This document shows positions 35,545 through 43,768 of a DNA stretch of 64,000 bases, in pieces. The notes beneath the pieces are model-generated. The model did not search any database, was not told the origin of the DNA, and saw only the letters and a list, made by a program, of their open reading frames with translations. This stretch comes from Pseudomonadota bacterium. GTDB lineage: Bacteria > Pseudomonadota > Alphaproteobacteria > Rhodobacterales > Rhodobacteraceae. The translations under genes were made by a program, and so were the position numbers. The stretch spans positions 1,702,226 through 1,766,225 of the forward strand of contig JBCAYL010000001.1 of NCBI GenBank assembly GCA_038533575.1, written 5' to 3'. Numbering within the stretch: the stretch's first letter is position 1; each line of letters begins with the position of its first letter.

Positions 35545-36324
35545 TCAGGTGCCCGTCTCGTAGGGGCAGATCTGGCGGGGGGCCACGCGGATGTCGGGGC
35601 CTTCCACCGTCACGAGGGCGAGTTCAGGCGCCTCCCGGGCGGGTGTGAAGCTCTCCCAGTCCCAGGCGGGAACGGGCGGCGGGGCCTGGTAGAGGACGGA
35701 GCCCATCGTCGAAAAGGGCAGGCCGCGCACGACGCCCGACTGGCGGCGGTGGACATGGCCCGCGCCGAGAAACGCCACGCGGCCGGTCTCCACCAAAGCG
35801 TCGAGGACGCTTTCGCCCTCGGCGAGGCGGTCGGCATCCTGCATCGGCAGGCCGAGTGGCATCGGCGGATGGTGCAGGAAGACGAGCGCAGGCGCCTCGC
35901 TCACCGCGAGCCTCTCGAAGAGCCAGCCCCGGCGCGCGGGGCAGAGCACGCCCGCATCCGCGCTGGGATCGAGGCTGTCGAGGCCGATCACCCGCGCGTG
36001 GCCCAGCGGCACCTCGTACTGGATGAACGCGTCCATGACCCCCTCGGGCAGCGCGAGGTGGCGACGGAACTCGGCGCGGTCGTCATGGTTGCCGGGGAGC
36101 GGCAGGTAGGGGATCTCGAGCCGCGCGAGCCGCCGGGCGAGCGCGGCGTAGTCGGCGGGCGTCCCGCGGTTCACCATGTCACCCGAGATCAGGCAGAAGG
36201 CCGCGTCGCGATACTCGGCGTTGATGAGGTCTATCGCCGCCTCAAGCCGGGCCCGCGGATCGTGGCCGAGGACATCGCCATGGGCCGTGAAATGCAGGTC
36301 CGACATCCAGACGAAGGATGCCAC
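35545..36324 (-). CDS. Calcineurin-like metallophosphoesterase
   Basis: A 259-residue phosphoesterase with the five metal-ligand motifs in order: SDLHF (about 8-12), GDMVN (about 48-52), GNHDDR (about 78-83), HHPP (about 149) and GHVHR (about 186). This layout is like CpdA-type cyclic nucleotide phosphodiesterases, but cAMP cleavage is not proven. The start is GTG 36324, which lies 4 bases after the argF stop; ATG 36306 would remove only six residues. It is probably translated with argF. A link between arginine synthesis and this enzyme is not obvious. Confidence 0.88.
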   Translation of the reverse strand: MASFVWMSDLHFTAHGDVLGHDPRARLEAAIDLINAEYRDAAFCLISGDMVNRGTPADYAALARRLARLEIPYLPLPGNHDDRAEFRRHLALPEGVMDAFIQYEVPLGHARVIGLDSLDPSADAGVLCPARRGWLFERLAVSEAPALVFLHHPPMPLGLPMQDADRLAEGESVLDALVETGRVAFLGAGHVHRRQSGVVRGLPFSTMGSVLYQAPPPVPAWDWESFTPAREAPELALVTVEGPDIRVAPRQICPYETGT

Positions 36325-36328
36325 GTGC

Positions 36329-37255
36329 TCAGACCCCGAGGCACCAGCGCATGATCGCCTTTTGCGCGTGGAGCCGGTTCTCCGCCTCGTCGAAGATCAC
36401 GGAGTGCGGCCCGTCCATGACCGCGCTCGTGGCCTCTTCCTCCCGGTGGGCCGGCAGGCAATGCATGAAGAGCGCATCATCCTTGGCCTTGCCCATCAGC
36501 CGCTCGTTCACCTGGTAGGGGCGGAGCTGGTTGTGCCGCCGCTCCTTCGTGGTCTGGCTGTCATGCATGGAGACCCAGGTGTCAGCCACCACGAGATCGG
36601 CCCCCGACACGGCGGTCTCCGGGTCGCGGATGAGCTCGACGCGCGCCCCGGCCTTGCGCGCGCCTTCGACGAAGACCGCCTCGGGATCGAGCGTCTCGGG
36701 GCCGGACACCACCATGTCGAAACCGAACTGGCCCGCGGCATGGAGGAAGGAGGCGCAGACATTGTTGCCGTCGCCCATCCAGGCCACGCGGCGCCCCGCG
36801 ATGGGGCCGCGATGCTCCTCGTAGGTCATCACGTCGGCCATGATCTGGCAGGGATGGGTGCGGTTGGTGAGCCCGTTGATGACGGGCACGGTGGCATGTT
36901 CGGCCATCTCAAGGAGCGTCGTCTCCTCGAAGGTCCGGATCATGATGAGGTCCACGTAGCGGGAGAGCACGCGGGCGGTGTCTGCGATCGTCTCGCCATG
37001 GCCGAGCTGCATGTCCCCGCCCGAAAGCACCATCGTCTCCCCGCCCATCTGGCGCACGCCCACGTCGAAGCTGACCCGTGTACGCGTCGAGGGCTTCTCG
37101 AAGATGAGCGCGACCATGCGGCCCGCGAGCGGCGTCTCGGCGTCGGGCATCCCCTTGGGCCGGCCCGCACGCGCGTCCTTCATGGCGCGGGCCGCATCGA
37201 TCATGTGGCGAAGGTCAGCCGGGTCGGTTTTGTGGATGTCGAGAAAGTGGGTCAT
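36329..37255 (-). CDS. argF: Ornithine carbamoyltransferase
   Basis: Joins carbamoyl phosphate and ornithine to citrulline in arginine synthesis. The 308-residue length is normal. The carbamoyl-phosphate loop FEKPSTRTR is at about 52-60, RTHPCQ near 136 and HCLPAHR near 266 are intact. It lies 114 bases downstream of argD and directly upstream of the phosphoesterase gene. Its co-substrate is produced by CarB, encoded at 52.1 kb. Confidence 0.97.
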   Translation of the reverse strand: MTHFLDIHKTDPADLRHMIDAARAMKDARAGRPKGMPDAETPLAGRMVALIFEKPSTRTRVSFDVGVRQMGGETMVLSGGDMQLGHGETIADTARVLSRYVDLIMIRTFEETTLLEMAEHATVPVINGLTNRTHPCQIMADVMTYEEHRGPIAGRRVAWMGDGNNVCASFLHAAGQFGFDMVVSGPETLDPEAVFVEGARKAGARVELIRDPETAVSGADLVVADTWVSMHDSQTTKERRHNQLRPYQVNERLMGKAKDDALFMHCLPAHREEEATSAVMDGPHSVIFDEAENRLHAQKAIMRWCLGV

Positions 37256-37369
37256 CGGTTGGCTCGCTTTGAGAGGTCGGGACCGGGAGTTTGACCCCCG
37301 TCGCCAGTGTCGCTCGGACCCATGGCGTGTCGATGGCGGCCCCCGGAAGGTATGTCAGGAAAAATGAAG

Positions 37370-38542
37370 TCAGGGCGTGAGCGAGGCCGCGGCTTGATCG
37401 AGGCGGCGCAGCGCCTCGTCGATATCGGCGTCGGGGATGTTGAGCGCGGGCAGGAGGCGCACGGTGTTGTCGGCCGCGCCCACGGTGAGGAGTTCCTCGG
37501 CCATGGCGGCGGAGACGACTTCCGTGTTGGGCGCGCGGCAGACGAGCCCGAGCATGAGCCCCTGCCCGCGGACGTGGTCGAAGACCTCCGGGTGGGAGGC
37601 CACGAGCGCCTCGAGCCCCTGCCGGAGACGGCCCGCCTTGCGGTTCACGTCGGCGAGGAAGCCCGCATCCGTCACGATCTCCATCACCCGCGCGCCCACC
37701 GCGCAGCCGAGCGGGTTGCCGCCATACGTGCTCCCATGGGTACCCGCGGTCATGCCGCGCGCGGCCTCCTCGGTCGCGAGCACCGCGCCCAGCGGGAAGC
37801 CCCCGCCGATGCCCTTGGCCACCATCATGATGTCAGGCGCGATGCCCGCCCATTCATGGGCGAAGAGCTTGCCCGTCCGGCCCACGCCGCACTGTACCTC
37901 GTCGAGGATGAGGAGGATGTCGTGGCTGTCGCAGAGATCGCGCAGACCCTTGAGGCAGGCATCGGGCAGCGGACGGATGCCGCCCTCCCCCTGTACGGGC
38001 TCCACCATGATGGCAGCCGTCCGCTCCGTGATGGCGGGCGCGATGGCGTCGTGATCGCCGAACGCGAGATGGACGAAGCCCGGCAGGAGCGGGCCGAAGC
38101 CGCGCGTCATCTTCTCCGAGCCCGCCGCGGCGATAGCTGCAGAAGAGCGTCCGTGAAAGCTTCCCTCGAAGCAGATGATATCGACCTTCTCCGGGTGGCC
38201 CTTCTCGAAATGGTACTTCCGCGCCATCTTCACGGCGAGCTCGCAGCTCTCCGTGCCCGAATTCGTGAAAAAGCAGGTATCGGCGAAAGTGTGCTCCACG
38301 AGGAGATCGGCGAGGCGCTCTTGCTGCGGGATGCCGTAGAGATTGGACGTGTGCCAGAGCTGGCCCGCCTGCTCGGTCAAGGCCTCGACAAGCTCCGGCG
38401 CGGCATGGCCCAGCGCGTTGACCGCGATGCCTGCGCCGAGATCGAGGAAGCGTCGCCCGTCCGCCTCGATGAGCCAGCTGCCCTCGCCCTTCACGAAGTT
38501 CAGCTTTGCGCGGTTATATGTCGGCAGGATCGAGGGGATCAT
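37370..38542 (-). CDS. argD: Acetylornithine aminotransferase
   Basis: A PLP-dependent class III aminotransferase (390 residues) that makes N-acetylornithine; many also serve lysine synthesis. TNSGTESCELAVKMARKY binds the cofactor phosphate, ILDEVQCGVGRTGKLF precedes the active site, and the PLP lysine is in VAKGIGGGFPLGA. ATG 38542 is the start. First gene of argD-argF-phosphoesterase. The 266-base region upstream (38543-38808), shared with an ABC permease gene end, should contain its promoter; I see no clear consensus. Confidence 0.96.
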   Translation of the reverse strand: MIPSILPTYNRAKLNFVKGEGSWLIEADGRRFLDLGAGIAVNALGHAAPELVEALTEQAGQLWHTSNLYGIPQQERLADLLVEHTFADTCFFTNSGTESCELAVKMARKYHFEKGHPEKVDIICFEGSFHGRSSAAIAAAGSEKMTRGFGPLLPGFVHLAFGDHDAIAPAITERTAAIMVEPVQGEGGIRPLPDACLKGLRDLCDSHDILLILDEVQCGVGRTGKLFAHEWAGIAPDIMMVAKGIGGGFPLGAVLATEEAARGMTAGTHGSTYGGNPLGCAVGARVMEIVTDAGFLADVNRKAGRLRQGLEALVASHPEVFDHVRGQGLMLGLVCRAPNTEVVSAAMAEELLTVGAADNTVRLLPALNIPDADIDEALRRLDQAAASLTP

Positions 38543-38808
38543 GGGACGGCCTCTTCGATGAAAGCCCTTGCGTGCAGAGGCAAGGGCGCAGTGTCAATGG
38601 GTTTGGGATGTGTGGGCGGCTTTGAGATGGCACGCGGGCGCCCCCCGCGAAACGGGGTCAGCGACGTCGGAGCGTGGTGCGGATCAGTGCCATGGCGCGG
38701 AGGTAGCGGGCGCTTGACGCGGTGTAAAGCGATTTGAGACCGGTCCGCCCTTGCCGTGAAAAAGACTAGCCGCGCGCTGTCCATAGGGTGCGCGCCGTGC
38801 ACCGCCCG

Positions 38809-39642
38809 TCACGGCTTGAGGCGGTAGCCCGTCCGAAAGCCCCACCACGTGAGCATGCAGAGCGCGAATGTCGAAGCACCGAGCACCGTGATCGCCAGCA
38901 CGGGCGGGCTGTCGGAGACGCCCAGCACCGACCAGCGCATGCCGTCGATGGCGTAAAAAATCGGGTTCACGCGCGTGATCGCCTCGAGCGCGGGCGGCAG
39001 CGCCGTCACCGAGTAGAACGTGCCCGACAGGAACGCGAGCGGCGTGACGACGAAATTCGTGAGCGCGGCCATCTGGTCGAATTTCTGGGCCTGCATGGCT
39101 GCGAGAAGCCCCAGCGCGCCCATGAAGGCCGAGCCCAGCACGATGAAGCCCAGCATTGCGATGGGATGCGCCACGCCGATGCCGAGCACAAGCCAGAGCG
39201 CGGCCATGAGCACCACCGCGATGAGAAGCCCGCGCCCGATCCCGCCCACGAGAAAGCCCACCGTGAGCTCCCCGCCGGAGAGCGGCGGCATGAGCGTGTC
39301 GACGATGTTGCCCATGACCTTGGCAGAGATGAGCGAGGACGAGGTGTTGGCGAACGCATTCTGGATCACGCTCATCGCCATGAGGCCCGGCGCGAGAAAG
39401 ACGAGGAAGGGCTGGCCCATCACCTCGCCCCGCGCATCGCCGAACGCGATGGAGAAAATGAGCAGGAAAAGGCCCGCCGTCACGAGCGGCGCGAGGATCG
39501 TCTGCGTCGGGATCGCGAGGAAGCGGCGGCACTCCCGCTCGCAGAGCGTGTAGAGGCCCATCCAGTTGACCCGGCCAAAGCGCCGCGTGCCCATGTCCCC
39601 GCCGCGCCCGTGATCGCGCGATGCGTAATTCGTTTCCGTCAT
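38809..39642 (-). CDS. ABC-2 type transporter permease
   Basis: A 277-residue membrane protein with six predicted helices and the ABC-2 permease signature (GRVNWMGLYTLCERECRRFL at the start; VTPLAFLSGTFYSV and VNPIFYAIDGMRW late). This subgroup (YadH-like) pairs with a YadG-like ATPase, which is not in the window next to it. The exported substrate is unknown. ATG 39642 is divergent from gcrA (147-base gap). Confidence 0.9.
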   Translation of the reverse strand: MTETNYASRDHGRGGDMGTRRFGRVNWMGLYTLCERECRRFLAIPTQTILAPLVTAGLFLLIFSIAFGDARGEVMGQPFLVFLAPGLMAMSVIQNAFANTSSSLISAKVMGNIVDTLMPPLSGGELTVGFLVGGIGRGLLIAVVLMAALWLVLGIGVAHPIAMLGFIVLGSAFMGALGLLAAMQAQKFDQMAALTNFVVTPLAFLSGTFYSVTALPPALEAITRVNPIFYAIDGMRWSVLGVSDSPPVLAITVLGASTFALCMLTWWGFRTGYRLKP

Positions 39643-39789
39643 AGATTGACGCGCCCCGTTGTTCTTCGCCCGGCATGGGCATATACAGTGATGCTCGAAC
39701 GGGCGAGATGGGCCGGGATCGGCCCGCCGTCAACCAGCGTCCCGCGTGCCCGAAGCGCGCGAGGCGCACAGCAAAGATCGAGGCAGAGC

Positions 39790-40356
39790 ATGTCCTGGAC
39801 TGACGAACGCGTTGAAATCCTGAAGAAAATGTGGGGCGAAGGCCAATCCGCCTCCGTCATCGCCAAGGAACTCGGCGGCGTGACGCGCAATGCTGTCATC
39901 GGCAAGGTGCATCGCTTGGGCCTTTCGAACCGCGCAGGCGCGACCTCGGCGGCGGCGAAACCCGCCCCTGAGAAGAAATCCGCCAAGGCTCCCGAGAAAG
40001 AGGCCGTGGCCGCGGAAGCGAAGCCCGAGCCCAAGACCGAAAGCGCGGCGCCCGAGCGCGCGCTCTCGCCCGCCGCACGCAAGATCATTCCGGCAGGCCA
40101 GCCGCTGCCGCCGCAGCCTTCGGCCAACGAGATCAGCCCCGAGGCGCTCGCCAAGGTCAACGAGGTGGAAAAGACCTCCAAGAAGATCTCGCTCATGGAG
40201 CTCACCGAACGGACCTGCAAATGGCCCGTGGGCGACCCGGCGACGGAGGATTTCTGGTTCTGCGGGCTGCCTGTCCAGCAGGGCAAGCCCTATTGCGAGG
40301 CCCATGTGGGCGTGGCGTTCCAGCCCATGTCCTCGCGCCGGGACCGCCGCCGCTAG
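39790..40356 (+). CDS. gcrA: GcrA cell cycle regulator
   Basis: A sigma-70 coactivator that binds methylated GANTC promoters and drives S-phase genes in alphaproteobacteria. The 188-residue protein begins SWTDERVEILKKMWGEGQSASVIAKELGGVTRNAVIGKVHRLGL, the conserved helix-turn-helix. A Lys/Glu/Ala/Pro-rich linker spans about 50-115, and a C-terminal domain has cysteines in TCKWPVGDP and FWFCGLPV...PYCEAH. ATG 39790 is the canonical start. A bidirectional terminator lies 70 bases downstream. Confidence 0.95.
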   Translation: MSWTDERVEILKKMWGEGQSASVIAKELGGVTRNAVIGKVHRLGLSNRAGATSAAAKPAPEKKSAKAPEKEAVAAEAKPEPKTESAAPERALSPAARKIIPAGQPLPPQPSANEISPEALAKVNEVEKTSKKISLMELTERTCKWPVGDPATEDFWFCGLPVQQGKPYCEAHVGVAFQPMSSRRDRRR

Positions 40357-40423
40357 GCACCGCGCGGGGGGGGGCTCAAAGAGTTCTTAAGGCCCCGCAG
40401 CGCTTCAAAACGGACTATCCCAA

Positions 40424-40460
40424 GAAAAATGCCCGGTGCCGCAAGGCCCCGGGCATTTCT
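40424..40460. terminator. Bidirectional intrinsic terminator
   Basis: AAATGCCCGG (40427-40436) pairs with CCGGGCATTT (40449-40458) over a 12-base loop. Minus-strand reading ends in TTTTTC; plus-strand reading ends in TTTCTCT. It separates the convergent gcrA and anti-sigma factor genes. Confidence 0.8.
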
Positions 40461-40487
40461 CTATCGGGTGTGGTGTGACGCCTGCGC

Positions 40488-41279
40488 TCAGATGCCGACC
40501 GTCTGGCCGAGCGCGAGCACATCGCCCGTGGGCGCGCCGGTGGTGGATCCGCCCGGCGGCTCGTCAGAGACCGCGAGGATGAGTCCTTCGATCTCCCGCA
40601 GCGCCTCAGGGAGCGCCACGGTGGCCAAGGCGTCGGTGGGCAGCACGCCGAGCGAGACGGGTGCGGCCTCCCCGGCGATGGCCCAGAGCTCCAGCGCGCG
40701 CCCTTCGCGCGCCGCGCCCGCGGTCCGCGTGAGTTGCACCTGTCCCGTGGCAGGCGAATAGGCGGCGAGGATGCGGAGGCTCTCATCCTCCGCGGCGATT
40801 TCGGCCACGAAGCTTACCGCCGGCGATGCCGGGGCAACTGGAGCCTCTGCCAGAACAGGCGCGTCAGGCACTGCGCGCTCGGCGGGCCCGGTCATGACAT
40901 TGACGACGACGAAGCCAGCCACGGCCACGGCGGCGCCCGCCGCGAAGCCAGCGCTGTTGCCCCCGCCAAAGAGGCCCTTCACGAACTTGCCAAATCCGCC
41001 GGAGGCTGCGCCAGCGGAGGCCCCTGCCCGCGCGCCCTGCGGCGCTTCGCCGAAGAGCCGGTCGAAGAGTTCCTTTTTCGCACGGCCCCGGGGCTTCTCG
41101 CTGCCGAAGGCCGTGTCGAGCCCTTCGAACTGCTCGATCCAGTGCGCCACCAGCCGGTGGAGGCGCGGCGTCTTGGCGAGCGCGGCCTCGAAGGCCCGCT
41201 CCTCCCGCTCAGGCAGGAGGCGCAGCACGTATTCTGCTGAAAGGAGGTTCCAGTCGGGTTCGGCGGTCTGGGTGGTCAT
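40488..41279 (-). CDS. RskA-type anti-sigma factor
   Basis: A 263-residue membrane anti-sigma factor. The N-terminal zone (about 10-60, LLSAEYVLRLLPEREERAFEAALAKTP) is the sigma-binding domain, one membrane helix spans about 109-130, and the C terminus has the RskA domain: RALELWAIAGEAAPVSLGVL and ILAVSDEPPGGSTTGAPTGDV. Signal sensing would be periplasmic, with sigma release probably by proteolysis, as known for the family. ATG 41279 overlaps the sigma factor stop (ATGA); longer starts encode an atypical leader. It shares an operon with the sigma gene. Confidence 0.92.
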   Translation of the reverse strand: MTTQTAEPDWNLLSAEYVLRLLPEREERAFEAALAKTPRLHRLVAHWIEQFEGLDTAFGSEKPRGRAKKELFDRLFGEAPQGARAGASAGAASGGFGKFVKGLFGGGNSAGFAAGAAVAVAGFVVVNVMTGPAERAVPDAPVLAEAPVAPASPAVSFVAEIAAEDESLRILAAYSPATGQVQLTRTAGAAREGRALELWAIAGEAAPVSLGVLPTDALATVALPEALREIEGLILAVSDEPPGGSTTGAPTGDVLALGQTVGI

Positions 41280-41824
41280 CGGGCCATGCACTCCTGCAGG
41301 GAAATGAGGGACCGGCGCAGCCACGTGCGCACGGTGTTGAGGGGGACGTCGAGCTTTTCGGCGAGTTCGGCGTAGCTGAAGCCGTCGAGATAGGCCCATT
41401 GGACCGCCTTCGCGCGCTCGCTCTTCAGCTCGCCCATGCACAGGAAGATCCGCTCCCGCTCCGCGTTGGCCAGCACCGCCTGCTCGGGGGTGGGGCCATT
41501 GTCGGAGAGCCGGTCATCCCAGTCGGCGAGGTCTTCGGCCTGTCGCACGCGGCGCAGCTTGTCGATGGCGGTGTTGCGCGCGATCGTCAGCATCCACGAC
41601 ATCGGGTGCATGCCCCCGGCGCTGAACTGCCCGGCATGGCGCCAGATCTTCATGAACGCCTCCTGCAACACGTCCTCGGCCGCCGCGCGGTCCTTCATCA
41701 TGCGCATCGCCACGCCGAAGACCTGAGGCGAGGCCAGATCGTAGAGATCGGAAAACGCGCGGCGATCGCCCAGCGACACCGTCGCGATGAGGCGTGCTAA
41801 CTCCTCTGGATCAACCTTGCTCAT
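41276..41824 (-). CDS. ECF RNA polymerase sigma factor (SigK-like)
   Basis: A 182-residue extracytoplasmic-function sigma factor. Region 2 shows FSDLYDLASPQVFGVAMRMM, AAAEDVLQEAFMKIWRHA and the DKLRR promoter-melting helix. Region 4 is QWAYLDGFSYAELAEKLDVPLNTVRTWLRRSLISLQECM. I use ATG 41824, preceded by GGGGC and a better fit than GTG 41851. Paired with the RskA-type anti-sigma factor immediately downstream. Targets unknown; the divergently placed small genes at 42.1-42.5 kb are candidates because of a duplicated motif in the shared upstream region. Confidence 0.93.
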   Translation of the reverse strand: MSKVDPEELARLIATVSLGDRRAFSDLYDLASPQVFGVAMRMMKDRAAAEDVLQEAFMKIWRHAGQFSAGGMHPMSWMLTIARNTAIDKLRRVRQAEDLADWDDRLSDNGPTPEQAVLANAERERIFLCMGELKSERAKAVQWAYLDGFSYAELAEKLDVPLNTVRTWLRRSLISLQECMAR

Positions 41825-41956
41825 GGGGCTTTCATCACCTGAAATTCTCACTCGACCCTTAACATGGGAAGCAATTGTGACCGCTCTTTGCCACGGGAAG
41901 GGTTTTGTCAGGATGCTGTTTTTGCATCAAATTTTATGCGCTGGCGCGGGCCCCAC

Positions 41957-42003
41957 CGGGGCGGGAAACTTTTTTCGAAAAATTTTCGGGGCGGGTGAAA
42001 CTT
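41957..42003. repeat. Duplicated CGGGGCGGG(TG)AAACTT motif around an A/T palindrome
   Basis: CGGGGCGGGAAACTT at 41957-41971 and CGGGGCGGGTGAAACTT at 41987-42003 flank TTTTTTCGAAAAATTTTCG, which has two overlapping palindromes (41970-41988). It lies between the divergent ECF sigma gene and the small-protein array. It may be a regulator or sigma-factor binding region, or a terminator-like element. Confidence 0.5.
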
Positions 42004-42069
42004 ATCCGGAAATGGCGTCGTCTTGAGGACCGTAACAACAGACCAAAGCCAAACGGAAAGGATACCACC

Positions 42070-42225
42070 ATGCCCCTTAGCCCCTGGTTCGCCCCGAAGA
42101 AAACCCAGCCCGCCACCGGCGTCGGCACCACTGAAAAGCGCGCCCGTGCCGTGCTCACGCGCCAGGAGATGGAGACGCTTTTCGCCCAGGAGCTCGGCCG
42201 TAACCCGCTATGCGCCGCCGCCTGA
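42070..42225 (+). CDS. Tiny protein, first of three beside the ECF locus
   Basis: A 51-residue basic protein, MPLSPWFAPKKTQPATGVG..., with no recognised family. ATG 42070 follows AAAGGAT at 7-base spacing, a good ribosome site. It heads a run of three short same-strand genes with similar spacing (31 and 41 bases). Evidence is the ribosome sites and the arrangement, not homology. Confidence 0.5.
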   Translation: MPLSPWFAPKKTQPATGVGTTEKRARAVLTRQEMETLFAQELGRNPLCAAA

Positions 42226-42256
42226 TCGCCACGAAAGCCAACACGGAGACACACCC

Positions 42257-42364
42257 ATGCATGATTATTCCCAGATCGCCCGCGCCCGCCGCGCCGCCGC
42301 CGTCGAGGCGCTGACCCGCACGCAGAACAATCTCTTCATCGAGCGCCGTCGCGCGCGTCCGTAA
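42257..42364 (+). CDS. Tiny basic protein, paralogue A
   Basis: A 35-residue protein, MHDYSQIARARRAAAVEALTR then TQNNLFIERRRARP. It shares QIARARRAAAVEAL and NLF(I/A)ERR with the next gene, so they are tandem paralogues. ACGGAGAC precedes the ATG at 42257. It is too short for routine gene callers. An amphipathic, Arg-rich helix is likely. Function unknown. Confidence 0.6.
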   Translation: MHDYSQIARARRAAAVEALTRTQNNLFIERRRARP

Positions 42365-42405
42365 CGCGCCCGCTATCCCATCCAGAACACCCAAGGAGAC
42401 AGACT

Positions 42406-42540
42406 ATGCAGACCATGACCCAGATCGCCCGTGCCCGCCGTGCCGCCGCCGTCGAGGCGCTGAGCCGAAAGGATGCCAACCTTTTCGCCGAGCGCCGCTG
42501 CGAACGCCCCGCCGCCCTCGTGCTGGGCGCGGGCCGCTAG
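42406..42540 (+). CDS. Tiny basic protein, paralogue B
   Basis: A 44-residue protein, MQTMTQIARARRAAAVEALSR then KDANLFAERRCERPAALVLGAGR, a tandem duplicate of the preceding gene with a longer hydrophobic tail and one Cys. AAGGAGAC precedes ATG 42406 with good spacing. Conservation between copies, including the in-frame differences, argues that both are translated. Function unknown; position suggests control by the neighbouring ECF sigma factor. Confidence 0.6.
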   Translation: MQTMTQIARARRAAAVEALSRKDANLFAERRCERPAALVLGAGR

Positions 42541-42600
42541 GCACAGGCCTGCGACGCGCTGACCGGTGGTTCGGCGCGTCGTCCGGCATATGTCACGGGC

Positions 42601-42963
42601 ATGACCAAAGTGCTCTTCAACGACCAGTGCCCGGTATGCTCTTTCGAGATCAACCACTACGCCGAGTATGCCCGCAAGGCGGGCCTGCCGATCCAGTTCG
42701 ACGATCTCAATGGCCCCGCCCGGGCCGCTTGGGGGATCGACGAGGACACCGCCGCGCGCCGGCTCTACGTGGAGCATGACGGCGCCCTTCTGAGCGGCAT
42801 TCCCGCCTTCATCGTGCTGTGGAACGAGATGCCGCGCTATCGCTGGCTCGCCCGGCTCGTGGCCCTGCCCGGCATCAAGCAGGTGGCGTCCTTCGCTTAC
42901 GACTACGTGCTCGCCCCGGTCATCTACCGCTGGCACCTGCGCCGCAAGGCCCGCCGCGCCTAG
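42601..42963 (+). CDS. DCC-family thiol-disulfide oxidoreductase-like protein (DUF393)
   Basis: A 120-residue protein. The N-terminal strand KVLFNDQCPVCSFEINHY holds the D-x-C-x-x-C motif that names the DCC/DUF393 group, thought to be thiol-disulfide active. The C-terminal half contains YRWLARLVALPGIKQVASFAYDYVLAPVIYRWHLRRKARR, usual for the family. There is no signal peptide. ATG 42601 fits. No operon partner within 85 bases. Confidence 0.9.
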   Translation: MTKVLFNDQCPVCSFEINHYAEYARKAGLPIQFDDLNGPARAAWGIDEDTAARRLYVEHDGALLSGIPAFIVLWNEMPRYRWLARLVALPGIKQVASFAYDYVLAPVIYRWHLRRKARRA

Positions 42964-43049
42964 CGCAAGCCCCCCAAAAGACTGCCGTGGAAACGGTATT
43001 GTGACATCATTCCACGGGACGTTAACGGATCCCGTGTTACCTTAACCTC

Positions 43050-43691
43050 ATGGCGTATATGTATTCTCTGCCGGAACGGGTCGCCGATGGCGCTGTCCAT
43101 ATCCTGGGCATTGCTGCGTCGATCACGGCCACGGCGCTCTTGATCGTCTACGCCGCCAAGACGCAAAGCGGCCTTGATGTGGCGGCCGTGAGCATCTATG
43201 GCAGCGTGGCGACGGCGTGCTTCGTGGCGTCGGCGCTCTATCACATGACGCCCTGGGTCAGCGCGCGGCCCCTTCTCCAGCGGATCGACCACGCGGTGAT
43301 CTATCTCAAGATCGCCGGGACCTACACGGTGCCCGTGGTGCTCCTCGGCAATCTCTTTGGCTACATCGTGCTCGCCGCCGTCTGGGCCGTGGCCCTCGTC
43401 GGCGCGGTGGGCAAGATGACCGAGCTATTGAAGCCCGGCGTCGCCTCCACCCTGCTCTACGTCGCCCTCGGTTGGGCGAGCATCGTGCTCATCTGGCCGC
43501 TGATGCAGACGCTGCCGCCCACGGCGCTCTGGCTCATGGTGATCGGCGGCATCGTCTACACGGTGGGATCGCCCTTCAATCACTGGGATGCGCTGCCCTT
43601 CAACGTCGCGATCTGGCACTGCTTCGTGCTGGCGGGCTCGGCGCTCTTCTTCGCGGCCATCGTGCTCGCGCTGGTGGCGCGCGGCATCTAG
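43050..43691 (+). CDS. Hemolysin III/PAQR-family membrane protein
   Basis: A 213-residue protein with seven predicted membrane helices. Family residues are in place: ER(V)ADGAVHILG at the start, SALYHMTPW, RIDHAVIYLKIAGTYT and the late HWDALPF...IWHCFVLAGS, whose His and Asp form the metal site of PAQR proteins. In bacteria (TrhA) this affects membrane energetics; haemolysis is not implied. ATG 43050 is used; an ATG three codons later is possible. Confidence 0.93.
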   Translation: MAYMYSLPERVADGAVHILGIAASITATALLIVYAAKTQSGLDVAAVSIYGSVATACFVASALYHMTPWVSARPLLQRIDHAVIYLKIAGTYTVPVVLLGNLFGYIVLAAVWAVALVGAVGKMTELLKPGVASTLLYVALGWASIVLIWPLMQTLPPTALWLMVIGGIVYTVGSPFNHWDALPFNVAIWHCFVLAGSALFFAAIVLALVARGI

Positions 43692-43712
43692 ACCGCCCGC
43701 GTGGGCCGGTCT
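43690..43712. terminator. Hairpin between convergent genes
   Basis: AGACCGCCC-GCGT-GGGCCGGTCT begins at the stop of the hemolysin III gene: a stem of 9 pairs with one bulge. It has no U-tract, so termination is only likely. It lies before the convergent M48 lipoprotein gene. Confidence 0.4.
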
Positions 43713-43768
43713 GGTCTCGCGGAAATTCACAGACTGTCAGGGCGCAGCACGCGCCGGTGTGCCCCCCT

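Noticed and set aside
33677-35563. A long plus-strand frame opposite gnd
   Set aside because: Low-complexity shadow of gnd; it runs through the tandem repeat and palindromes and has no ribosome site.
38543-38808. A small gene between argD and the ABC permease gene
   Set aside because: Short frames here have no ribosome site and Arg/Pro-rich content; it looks like a promoter region.
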